Source: Todiramphus chloris collaris (lineage: Eukaryota; Chordata; Aves; Coraciiformes; Alcedinidae). From it: DNA of 64,000 nucleotides. The stretch covers positions 3,008,446-3,072,445 of the forward strand of contig JANVCC010000077.1 in the NCBI GenBank assembly GCA_025345505.1, given 5' to 3'. Shown in pieces: positions 1-11,982 of this stretch (the first letter of the stretch is position 1; each line of letters starts with the position of its first letter). Position numbers and translations under genes: made by a program. The notes under the pieces were generated by a model, which saw only the letters and a list, made by a program, of their open reading frames with translations, searched no databases and had not been told where the DNA came from.

Positions 1-3000
1 GATACACATTTGCATTTGAAGAAGAAAATAAAATATGCATGACTCATCCTAATTCAGACTCAGACGGTTTCCAGATTACCTTTCTGCAATCAAAAATTGA
101 CTTATCAAAACAGTTTTAATCATTGTAGGGCTTGTGTGGGGTTTTTTTTCAGGTTTAAATAGTACAGTTCTCATGGAATTCAATGAAAACTTCCTCAGGT
201 GACAGAGGTGATTTCTAGATTTCATAATTTCTTTTCAAAATCTTCAGATCTGGTCCCTGTGAACTTCTAAGCATCATCAGTCCCTTTGACTTTAGGTGGG
301 GTTACATAGGCTGAGCATTGATTAGAATTGGTCCCAGTATTTTCTGTGTATCTGAACTCATCTCAGTCCTAGTCTTTTACTCATTTTCAATGGCTTCTCT
401 TCTCAAACTGCTTAGAGTTGTCTGTTCCCTTGGAGTTTCTTAGCAGATTGCATTTACTGCTTTTAACTCGGACAGCACAGCCTTGGCAAATGCCACGTGA
501 AGCTGAAGCTCCTATGACTTTCCTTATGTTTTATCTTTCATTATTTCAGTGCTTGAATGTGCTGTTCAGTATCACTTAGTTGTAAAATTACCAGAAGGAA
601 ACAGCAGTGGAGTAGGACGCCTGGTCTGTCTACAGTTCAGGCTAAACCTAAGTTTGTTGGCATATAGAGCACAAACTTTATGCTGAAAGATTTCTGCAGA
701 TTGCATCCCTGGCTTGTTCAGTACAACACAGGACTTGCGCACATATGGGAAGGAATGTGGTTGCATATGTGAAGACTAGTGGAGGTCTTAGAGTCCTCGG
801 AGAGAATTAGTAGTGGGATTTTTAGTCAGTGAAGACCAGTGACAGAGGGAGATGAAACTGGTGAATAAGTGATCTGCCAATACCAAATGTGGGAAGATAA
901 GAAAAACAACTCTCTTCTGGAAAAAAAAATGAACAAGTCTCTTGGGGGGGAATGGTACTGGCTGTGGGCAGCAATTCCAGTCTTTTATCCCTGATCAGCT
1001 GGGAGAGAAATTGATGAAATAGGTCCTGGTAAGGAATAAAAAAGTTGTTGTATTAAGTCTGGAAAGGTTCTGGACACTCAGGTATTCAGTGTCCATATGC
1101 AGTCCTTTCTCCAGCTGCTAAAACTGAGGAAAAAAAGTAGGAAAGCTTTCAACAGATATTCCTTGGCAATTAGAAGGGAAATATCCTCTGTGCTGTGTCT
1201 GTTTACCTTGGCCACTACCTCTTAATGAATGCCCTTAGAATAGCAGCTCTGCTATTCAGCCAAAGCAAATTCTGTACCATGCCAGTTAGTTATGTGCGCC
1301 CTGCGGACAGAGAACAAAAGTGCTAATGCATGATTTATGTATCAAACCAGCACAGGAACATTAACCAGCTAAGCTGTACAATGTGCCTGTTGAATAGGGA
1401 CTGTATCTCTGTAGGTTAAAGTGCTTCTCACCTTCACCCATCTGCTTTACTAGAGGTGGTTCTAGCTGTTCCTCCCCCCACCTTTGGAGGTGAAAGTATC
1501 CTTTGTGCTGCTCCTGTGATGCTCAAGTGCAGGGAGGAAAGCTCTCCATATTCAACAACAACCAAGATGCAACATTATTTGTCATGGGTACCAAGCTGAA
1601 GGTACCTGATGAAGTGGAGGATTCAGGGAAGTAACAGAAAGGTCTCTTTATTGCAGTCAGCTCCTTCATGAAGTGAATATATCAGTTTTGGGGGTTATCT
1701 TTTCTTTTAGAATCTCACAGCAGGTTCTTCCTTCTGGATTCTGCTAAGGCCTGAGGGGGAACAGGGAAAGGGAACTTGTAGAGACTAAATCAGAACTGTA
1801 AGAGGGGTGGGACAGTTTGACTCAAAGTCAGATCATTTTGATAGGATGGGTTGGGTTGGAATTGTCCTTGAGGACCCTTAGACTCTCACTGAAGTCTCTC
1901 ACCTTTTAGTTTCTGTTGTTGATTCATGGCGTGAGGTTTAGGAAAAACATGTGTAACCCAAGAGGTGCTTGTCACCTCTATCTTGCTGGCAAGGTATGGC
2001 AACAGGACAAAAATCAGGAATGAGCTTCTCTAAGATTTAACATAAATTCTGAATGCCAGAGAGCACAGTTAACTGCAGATATACAGCTGTTATTGTCCGT
2101 GTGGGACTTCCACCTCTTAACATGGGTTATAGTGAATAGGAATATCAATCCTAGCTGTTGGGGCACTTTCTTTTTAGAACCTATGCCATTGTGCCATGTT
2201 TTAAAAACTGCGAAGGCTGTTATTAGTGCCTCTGGTACTATGTTGGCTCCGTTGGTAATCTTGGATTTGGGAGTTAGTCCATCTGTAAATTGATAGATTG
2301 GAGAAGGGATCATCTATGGAACATCTTTTTGTGGTATGAGGATATTCTCTGCTGTGTTCACTTGCCACCCTGGATTAAGTGGTAGACTTGTTCCCATCTA
2401 AGCTGAAATGGGACAGCACTGCACAGAGCTTCTTGGCCAAGCAGATCATCTTGATATCAAGCACCACTGGAATGCTATGTTTTGAAGCTCCTCAGTTTTA
2501 TTTCCTAATGCCCTTATGATGGCTGTCCCTGCAAAAGAGCTGTGGTATGTTTGGAACTGGCACAGTACTTCTCATGATCTTAAGTGTGCCTATTAAAACA
2601 TAAAAAAAGGCCATATTGAAAATCAATTTTCTCCTTGCAGGTCTTGAGCAATTTTGTAATATATAATAAGATGAGCAATCTGGTTCTGGCAGTGAAAAGA
2701 ACAGATGCCAAGCTATAATTTCTGTTACCAGAAGATGCTGCGGAGTCACTTAGTGTTGTAGGAAGAAGAATTTGTGTTATTAATAGAGGACAGTTAAAAC
2801 TTGGAGTCCTGAGAGCACTGACTTCATCTGGTCTCTGCCATATGGAGGACTGCAGGCAGGGACACATCCTGGTCAGCCAGAAGAGAAATTACAAGATCTT
2901 GGAGAATAAGAGGTCGTCTGTACCTTGACTGAGCAGCAGAAACTGTTGGGTAACACATCCCATAACACCAAGGAGTCATGTTTCTGACTGTCGGAACTGC

Positions 3001-4734
3001 AGGTCCAGCCTCCATGTAAGATGACAGAGCAAAGCTAGCATTACCCGTTTGCAGAGATGGTAGCTGTGGGGCCCTGACCTGGGTCCTTTTCATATTTCTG
3101 AGCTGTTCAGATTGAAGAAATTGGCCAAAAAGAAATTATGTCTTCAGAGTGTTGAAATTTGCCTGTGTGAATATATTCATTCTCTTTTTATCTAGAAATG
3201 TCCTAGGCCTGTCACCACCACCTCCGTTTTGAGGTCAGACACCAACTAAGTTCTTGAACAATACACTGTCCCTGGCCACTTATTCTGCAGATACAGATGT
3301 GTATGACTTCTAAAGCAGGTGCTGGCTGGTGCAGGGTCACATTCACACCTGAATTTACTGTATTTTTATATCTCTGAGCAAGCAAGTCCTAACTCATCCA
3401 AACAGTCTTCAACTTGTTCCCTATTCTGGCCAGCTCTCTCATCTCCTTATTAGAATTGTGTTAAGTATTGGGTCACAACTAACCTTTTATTATGGAGGCT
3501 GTGGCAGAGATGATACTGCATTCTCAGCATCATCAGATTTGTTCTTCTCCATTAACTGATGGGCTTGTGCTTTTCTTTGCTCTCCTCTTACTTTTAATGT
3601 ATTTATAGAGCCTTCTTTGTTGCCTTTTGTGTCCTCCTTAGTTGTAATTCATTTTATGCCTTAGCCTTTCCAATTTATCCCTGCATGCTTATGCTATTCC
3701 TTTATACTCTTTCTTAGTTGCCTGTCCTTGTTCCCACATTCTATACGATTGCCTTTTGATTGTTCAGTCTTTAAAGTGTTCCTAATGTAACCATATTGGT
3801 TTCAAGCTCTGTTCACTATCTTTCCTCTGTACTGGGATAGACTGCTATTGTGCTTTTGATGCAGTTCCTTTCAGCACTACCAGATCTGCTGTATTCCTCT
3901 CTACTTTAGATTATCTTCCCAAGAGACCATGCCTCACAGTTCTGAATGTGTTGAAGTCTGCTGCTTCTTTTTCTTCTATTTTTTTTATAAGCCCATTGTC
4001 CTCATTCTCCTGGTCTTTTTTCCCTCCTTCTGCTGTCTCATGATCACTTCCATCTTTCAGTCCTTAACAGTTTCTTCATAGGGGAACCAAATCTAAATGG
4101 CCAACTACTTCCTATAGTTTTCTTCACCTTTTAAAACAAAGATTTGTCACCATCACAAAGAACATAGACTCTCTGTGTCCTACTGCACTGTTTCAAGTAA
4201 CCAAAATCATCCAGGAAAGGTGTAATTTCTATTTACACAGAAAAAGACCTTATCCACTTGCTCCTCTTTGGACTATCCCCTCCCTCCTCACTTTCTCTAG
4301 AGCAGTAGGTCTGGATTAGGGTCTGACATTTCTCCTGTTTCTGAGCTTCAGTCAAGTACTGCTGCCATGAAACGCAGCACCCCTTCCATTTTTCTATCTG
4401 TTGTTTTCTTGAATGTGTATATATAGCTTTCCCTGTATTTTTTCTGTGTGCATTTAATTCTGATAACATTTTAAGTATGGAAAAGCCCCAGAGTTACAGA
4501 CCAAGTGAGTGAAAGCAGAATAGGACGCTTTATACTTTATTCCAGAAACTGCTTTTTCCCTCGCAGTGATCTTCGAGTTACTGTGAGACATCTCTACTTG
4601 TTACAGGGATCCAATACAAAAGCTGGTAAATTAATGCTGGTCTGTTACAGGTTCGCTTGAATGCTGTTTCCTTCTCCTTAAGATGCTGTATTATGAAGTG
4701 TATTTATTATACAAGTTCAGACCTCTGATACTAC
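1..4734. other. Intergenic, no gene recognised
   Basis: The sequence is AT-rich and CpG-poor. Open frames are all under 100 codons and overlap on both strands (for example around 2.0-3.1 kb), with no recognisable domain. The stretch 3180-4120 is strongly pyrimidine-biased on the + strand. No transposon, RNA gene or splice-supported exon was identified. Confidence 0.75.
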
Positions 4735-5007
4735 TAATAAGGGAGAAGATGGGAGGGAATAGCGTCAGGTTGGACCAGAGGAGATTTAGATTGGATGTTA
4801 GGAAAAAATTCTTCACCAGAAGTTATCAAGCATTGGAACAGGCTGCCCAGGGAAGTGCTGGAGTTACCACCCCTGGAGACAGCTAAGAGATGTGTAGATG
4901 TGATATTTAAGGACATGGTTTAGTGGTGGACTTGGCCATGTTAGCTTTACAGTTGGACTCAATTACCTTAAAGGTCTTTTCCAACCTATATGATTCTGTG
5001 ATTCTAC
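4735..5007 (+). mobile_element. CR1 LINE 3' fragment
   Basis: The segment contains recognisable CR1 tail motifs in order: AGGTTGGACCAGAGGAGATT, TTAGGAAAAAATTCTTCACC, TTGGAACAGGCTGCCCAGGG, TTAGTGGTGGACTTGGC, GGTCTTTTCCAACCTATATG and a terminal GATTCTGTGATTCTA repeat. This is the 5'-truncated 3' end typical of avian CR1 retrotransposons. No reverse-transcriptase coding sequence remains. A 67-codon open frame at 4683-4886 is a by-product. Confidence 0.93.
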
Positions 5008-5786
5008 TTGTTTCTCTAGAGCAGAGCTACCTGGTCAGGTAACTCTAGACTACATCAATTCTCATTTGTTTCTTCCCCTCACTGTCTACAGTCAGGCTTC
5101 TCCTGGCTTTCTGTGAAAATATAGTCAGTCTCTTTCCCAAATAAAGTGTATTTCCAGACTTGGCTGGTCTCAGGTGAAGAATGGTGCTTACTGGCTTAGC
5201 AGCAGGAACAGACAAAGGTGGATGTAAAAGGACGTGAGCGTTTTCAGTACAACTGATGCATAGTTAAATGAAGGAAACAACACAGATACTGATCAGTAAT
5301 AATTTGTTAGACCTACAAATCTCTGTACTATTTGATATATCCGTAAGTGTTATCCACCAGAACAGGACCTATTAGCTAGGTACTTCTATGTATAAGACCC
5401 AAGAATGTTCATGTAACATCTGGAATTGTTACCACTAGAGCAGAACCATGTGTTGTTCCCTTCACTGGTAGCAACAAGTGAATCTTCTGGACCAGTAGAG
5501 AACAGTGACATGATGCACACCTTGCTAATAGAGGCAAAAGTATTAAAATAGGAGAGATAGGATGCTTAAAAGCCTCTGATAGACCTGTGCTTAGGGCTGA
5601 ATGCTGGTGGTGTACTTCATTTTTCAGTGAGTCAACTAGTTTTCAAAATGCTTCTAGTGATAGGAAGAGATTCACAACACAGTTCAGAATCAGGTCTGGA
5701 AGGTTTACATTCTGACTTTCCTTTTTTTCTGGTTCCCCTCCAGAGTTTCTTCAACTTATAAATCATTTGCCAGAAAGTGTGTGTTG

Positions 5787-5819
5787 GGCTGGGGGGGGGT
5801 GGGGGGGTGGGTGGTGGTG
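5787..5819 (+). repeat. G-rich run, potential G-quadruplex
   Basis: A G9 run, T, a G7 run, then TGGGTGGTGGTG on the + strand. It supports several overlapping quadruplex registers and is prone to sequencing length error. Confidence 0.85.
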
Positions 5820-7420
5820 AGAGTTTTTTCCAGTCTCTGCTCTGTTTTGTTCATCTTGGACAATTTCAAAAAGAACCATCTTTCATAGGTCATGTGCTAT
5901 AGTTTCTTGCTATCTAATTGTGAGTCATAAAGCACCCAGAATGGGTTGCTTACATAAGTGTTTTGGCTTTTGTTTCATTTGGCAAAAATTAAAATTAAAA
6001 AACAAAAAAATCACAGATGCACAGAGAAGCTTGAAATTAGGAATTCCAACAGTTTCAAAAGTCAGAGTAACTAGAAAGTTGAGGTGCATTATCTACTTGT
6101 GATCACATTACCTTTGAAAACCACTTTTTTTTTTTCTCCAGTTCTTAAGCTGTGAGTATTAACTCATTATATTAGATGCTGCAGCAGTCTTGCTGACTTA
6201 GGATGGTTCCCAAAAGCTTGTTTGGCTCAAATGAGAAATGTTTCCATCATAAAAAGCTTAGTAGATCATTTGCCACTCAGGTAGGTTGATTCAGCTAGTG
6301 CAGGTCACAGATGGGGTAAGAGTAGTAGGCTTAAGTTTCTTCTCCGTTCTAGAATTAATCTCTTTCCCAAATCAGGGGTGTTTACTGGCGTAACTCTAAA
6401 GATGGTAGAGATCAGAGTTTTTGAAGTCCCCACTTGTTAAAGGTGTATGTAAACACCTATTTTGAGTGTTCAGAGGCTAGAGGTTGTTTAAACTGTAAAG
6501 GTTCTTTAGTAATAAATACCTGGGACAGAGATAGTCTACAGAAGTAAACTCGGGGGGAGGCACAGGGTATCAACTAATGGAATAAATTAACCTCCTAGAC
6601 TCACATGAATGCCCTCATTCAGAAAGTGGCCTTATTTCTCTAATGTAAGTGTCAGGGCTTGAAAAAATTCCAGAACAATGAGGTCTATTTGGAAGCTTAA
6701 AAACCTTACTTTGTGTTCTGCTTCCATGCCACCTGCTGATTCACCTCATCTTTTCCGAGCATACCCATGATGACGTGGGGCATAGTTAAGTCTCATCCTC
6801 AACTATCTAAGCATAATCCTAAGGATGAGTTTTCCCTTGTAAACACTGATGGCAATAAAGCAATAAATTCAAGGCCTGTTCACAACTGTAACTGCTGCCA
6901 ATATTCCTGCCTGAAGTCTCATTCCCTCCAGCTGTGCTATTCACCATCTGTGCCAAGTTAAGAATTCCATGCATCTTGCCATATCCCTATATCTCTGACA
7001 TGTTGATGTATTTTGAGCTTCACATGCTGTCTCACAGGGATATCTCAGTGGTGCTGCATACCCAGGCTGAGAGCTCCAGCATGAGGCCCATGTACTGGCC
7101 TCTTCCCATGGAGAAATTAACAGTGAATTGGTCTTCATATTGCCTTTTGCATACCTGCTAATTTTTAACCTACACATGAAAACAAAAGCTGCTTTCACAC
7201 AGACTCTTGAACAAACCAAGGTCAGCATTCAGCTCTGAAGGAAACAATCTGTAGTATTAACAGAGAGTTATTAGGGAGGCCTGTATCATCTCATGAAGAA
7301 TGAGCCTGCCTTCTGTGTGCAACAGCAACCAGCTGCCCGGGGATCTTTAACCTCTAGAGTTGACAGCATGAGGAGGAAAACAGAAAAGCCTTCCTGTCAG
7401 AGCAGAGGGATCAGAGGAGG

Positions 7421-7690
7421 CCTGTGTAATTACTAGCCATTAAATAAAGTATGTATAATTAGCTGATAAACTGCAAATGAATAATTATCCAGCAGCAAAA
7501 GCCAAAGGAATGGAGGGATGCTGTGCACCCTCTCTTCTTGCAGGGAAGAGTGCTATGTAAATTACTTATTTTAGTGAAAAGTTGGTTATTGGATGTTAAA
7601 ATGCATAATGACTATCTGAATTGGGAGACAGCATTTCACAGCTGGGCCCAGGATTTGCTGTTTTATAAGAAGCTGGTGAGATTTATGTAG
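7421..7690. promoter_or_regulatory. Candidate homeodomain/POU-bound element
   Basis: Within 70 bp there are three TAATTA cores (7427-7432, 7456-7461, 7482-7487) and one TGCAAAT half-octamer (7472-7478), followed by ATGCATAATGA near 7601. This density of homeodomain and POU sites is typical of conserved developmental enhancers, but AT-rich DNA also yields such motifs by chance. Function is inferred only. Confidence 0.25.
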
Positions 7691-9118
7691 CTCGCAGATG
7701 GATGGTGGTTGTAACTTCAGCTATTTTGTGTGGGCTATGTTTGCACACAGACAGCCTGAGGGATCTGAAACAGAAGCTGCTGCTGAGCTACCTGGCAGTT
7801 GCTCTGCCCATGGAGGTTAGCAGCCCAGGCTTTCTTGCAGACCTGGAGACCAGGTCCAGGGCTGGAGACTGAATTTTCAGTTTCCTTGTGCTGGTGATGT
7901 GAGCACTGCTCCAACATGATGATTTATACAACCTGTGGTGTGGCTCTAAGGTATGTAGCCTCATGGACTGCTGTGCTGAGTAACTGTACGTCAGCTGAGC
8001 TGCAGTAACTGTCCCTGACTGCTGGGTCAAAAGAAAAATAATGCTATCCATTTTAATCCCTGTTCCTTGCAATCTAAACTGTGCTAGGTAATCTCACCAT
8101 TTCCATGAGGTAAGAGTGTTTCCATGGATGTTTACAGTACCTCAGATATGTCATCAATTAGATGCCTGTATGAGCTTCTCTTATCTTCATAATTACTGAA
8201 TATCTAAAAATAGTTTCTCTCTACTTGCATCAGTGTTTCTAGATTTGGCAAAAATGCGAATGAAACAAATAGACACGGGGAACTGAAGTTAGGTTTTCTT
8301 CCAAATAACTCACAAGTTGAGGAATTTTCAAATCAATGAATATAGATAGAAATGCATTGATTGTCCTGAGTACTTCCAAACCTTAACAAGTTTAGTAACA
8401 TAACTGTGCCTAATATTCTGAAGCACAGTTACTCTTTTGTGTTTAAGGAGTGGGCTGTTGAATGGAATTACATGTTGGCTTGCAGTATGTTATTCAGTCT
8501 TTAGATATCTTCTACTGCTGAGAACAGTTTGGAAAGGGCACTTTATGGTTAACAAGAAAGAGCATAAATTTTGCTGAAGCCTCTTTTTGTTACCTTTAAT
8601 GGGTGGATTTAAATGTTTTTATGAAAAAATCTCTTATTCCATATACCATGGCAGCTAACAAGGGTGGGTAGTGATGCTTATAGCTTCCAAATCAATTCAC
8701 TCATTTCTTCCTAAGGCAGCTTTTTGGAATTTTGAAGCTTACAATTAAGTCTAAATATAACACTTCAAGTAAAATATATATGTATTTCTAAAGTTTGAAC
8801 ACACAGGAAGTGATTCATGATCGTAGAATAGTGAAGATGGTTTTTTAACTTTAGATTAATTCATGCTCTAGAAGGAACAGCATTGACATGCTGGAAGTGC
8901 CTTTAGAATTTGCCTCGTTAATAAGTATGTACATAATAAAATCATATGCAGAAGCTTTTCCTCTCAAATAATCCCACAGCATATTGCAAATGGATACACT
9001 GACTAGAGACAGTGAAAAATCAAACACTAAAATGCAACCTGAGAAGTACCAAGTTGCAGAAAAAATCACAGATTTTTGAAAAGAAATGGAAAGATTGCTT
9101 CAGCAATTGTTTTAAGAT

Positions 9119-9190
9119 GTGGTTTGGATTTTGTTTGTTTGGGGTTTTTTGTTTGGTTTTGGTTGTTTGGTTTTTATTTTTGTTTTATTT
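9119..9190 (+). repeat. GT-rich tract (TTTGG/GGTTTT units)
   Basis: An irregular array of TTTGG, GTTTG and GGTTTTTT units on the + strand with almost no A or C. It belongs to the same compositional class as the tracts near 15.3, 25.4 and 38.7 kb. Confidence 0.8.
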
Positions 9191-11694
9191 TCCTGTCTCT
9201 CTGGTTGCATAAAAATATTTCCACCAAAAATACATGGTTTTCCTATAAAAAATTTTTGCATATTTGTTGTATTTGAATTGTTTAAATCGCACCCCACCCC
9301 CCCTTGGAAATACATGAGCTAATGGAAATCTGTTAGTGTTGAATATGGTAGCAGGTGAGCAGTGAGTGGCTCCATCACACAGATTTAATTCTTGGAGTCA
9401 AGACTACGAAATAACAAGTCAAAATTGTAGGAAACTTAGCAGATCTGTGGTTTAGAGGGCTAAAATATGCTTGGAAGAAGAAGGCTTATGCCCTGCTTCT
9501 TTCAGTCAGTGCAGGATTGATGATCTTTTAGCTCTCAATCATAGGGTAATTCATTTCTCCTACCAAACAGTTGGTTTAGTAGCCATTAAATTACATTCAG
9601 AATTTCTGGTGTTAGAAGCAGTTATGATTGAAGCTGGTGGATAGTTTCTAGTTGGAATTTATTAGGTAGTTTCTTTATTCCGTTACATTTTTAGAAAATT
9701 TAAAAGCTTTCTGCTTTGAGAACTTTCTGAAAATATTGGTGAAGAATTATCACTGTAACCTGGTGGAAGGAAGTGTGTGTAATGGGCAGGCAAGAAAGTT
9801 CCCCCCTGCACAACATTGCAGAGTGTGTGACCAAAGCTGCAAGGCTTTAAGTCAAAGGCTTCAGCTGCCACAAAGATCTCAGCTTCAGTGTTCCCTGTAT
9901 AGGATGTGCTTGAGAGGACAGAGTTTCCATGTCTTTGCTTCTCAGACTCTTTTCTTTGTATGAAGGGTTGGACAATCCCTATGCTGATTCTTCAGGCCAG
10001 TAGCTGAAATATTTACCTGCAACAAAACCAACAAAGGTCCAGGTCTGAAATGGACACATGAGACCTCAGCAGAGATTTCCCACATGTTGTCCCACTGGTA
10101 GGTTATGATGTGTGTTGGGTTGCATGCACATCCGTGTCTGGATTTCTATTGACCAGAAATACCAGAATCCCAGCCCCATCAAGATAAGCTTCTTCTGAAA
10201 ACAAAAAAATGTTAGGGCTTAGAGTTTCTTGTCAAATACAGATTTTGACTAAAAAACTCCTGTCCCACTTAAGTTTTAACCCTGCTTACCTTGTGACATA
10301 CAATTCAATTAAATACATGGTAATATGTCTGCGAGCACAATATAGCCTGTGTTAAACCTTAAAGTATACAAAAGAAAAGGAAATTCATTTTCTTCTCAGT
10401 AAGCTTCCTGGTACACTTAAGTATATAAAACACAATATTGTTCACAGTCATTTGTTATCCTCAGGGTGCCAGCTCCTAAATTCTGGAAGCCTTCAGAGAT
10501 ACCACACAGCAGTGCTTGTTAAGAGACACCTCCTGAAAATTTTACCCTGGGCTCCTCCTACTTCTCTTGCTGCGAAGCCTTTCATAACCTTTTTAACTAT
10601 GCCCAATTAGGATGGCAAATACTTGGTCTTACTCAAAAGTAGCTATATTAATTTTCCCTCTGTGCTGGCATTCAGTATGGAAGAAGCTATTTGGCTCCCA
10701 GAGAGTAAGGAGAATAGAAATAGGAGTGTCATATACTGAATAATTTCACAAATTAAGGATTTTTTTTTTTCATGGTACAAAATAGCATTGTCCACTTTGT
10801 ATCCAGAGCGGTACAGTGAGAACTGGCTGTTACTTTCTTTGCTACTATTAGGCATTTGTTCAGTGCCAAATGTCTTTGGTTTTATGGGGAAGTAAGCAAC
10901 GGTACAAGGGAAGTTTCTAATGAACCTCATTGGAAAAACAAGAAGAAATGTTTCTCATGAACAGAGGAACTGTTGATTCTTACACTCTTTCATATGAAGT
11001 TTTCAGTATCATTTGAATGTCTGAGTATGGACCACTGAAATTATTCTGTAAAAGCAAAAAGGGGTGGAGTGAGGGATTTCTTCCAGACTATGAACTGAAC
11101 GCAACTAAATTCTGATTCTCAGCTCTGAAACAAACTCTTATTTCAAGATGCCGATCTTCAGTGGAAGCATAAAATGTTGGCAAAATTACAGAAGGAAACA
11201 GTTCTTTAAAGGGCTCTAATGTAACTTCTCACTTCCAAAAACTTTTGAAGAAGATCTGTTTCTAAACAATTTGAAACATGTGATTTTTTTAATAATCTTA
11301 AGAAAAAGATCTATTGGGATTGCTTTAGATGAAAATGGTCATTCCTGAGGGTATAGAAATAGATTAGACAAGGTCTTGAGCTAACTGTATCTTCTGTAAT
11401 TCATTGATTACCTCTCATTTTGTTACCAAAACTCCAGTAAATTAAGAACTCTCTAACACTCAATTTAGCATTAGAAAGCAGGCATTTCTTTATTGTGGCA
11501 CTGGATGCACGGGGGATAGTTCCACCTATTGTGCATACTGTACCAGGAACCTGTCCAAGCTTATATCCCACCTTTACATACACAGGCATTAGTTTTCCTG
11601 GAAAGACTGTACATATTCATTCTATTTCTGTGAACTAATTATCCTATATGTATAGTTATTACGCATGTGGCCTGGATCTCCAAAGGGTTTCCTT

Positions 11695-11734
11695 GGAGGT
11701 CTTTGGTGGTCTCTGGTGGTCCCTAGTGGTTGCT
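11695..11734 (+). repeat. Short period-10 repeat
   Basis: Four successive decamers based on GGTGGTCYCT (GGAGGTCTTT, GGTGGTCTCT, GGTGGTCCCT, AGTGGTTGCT) show decreasing identity outwards. Confidence 0.7.
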
Positions 11735-11860
11735 GAAGAGGGGGTCTCATAGTGTCCATTCCATGAATTTTGAGGCTTCCATCCATATAAAGTCATGTCT
11801 TAGCCCAGCTCTCTGTTTATAGAATCCTCCTTAACTGGCGTCTGCTAACCTATGCACTCT

Positions 11861-11982
11861 TCCAGGATGCCAGCCTTGATTGTGTTCCTATCTGAGGCCC
11901 CATACAGCATTTGCCTCCTCCAGGATGTGGCAGTCACAGCTGCAGAAGTTGATATCCTGCCTGAGGCCCCTTACAGTATTTC
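11861..11982 (+). repeat. Diverged duplicated segment
   Basis: TCCAGGATG and GAGGCCCCATACAGCATTT near 11861-11912 recur as TCCAGGATG and GAGGCCCCTTACAGTATTT near 11918-11982, in the same order and with different internal spacing. This looks like an old tandem duplication. Confidence 0.6.

Noticed and set aside
1835..1885. Possible reverse-oriented CR1 tail (GGATGGGTTGGGTTGGAATT)
   Set aside because: Similarity stops after about 40 bp, and the expected CR1 sequence does not follow.
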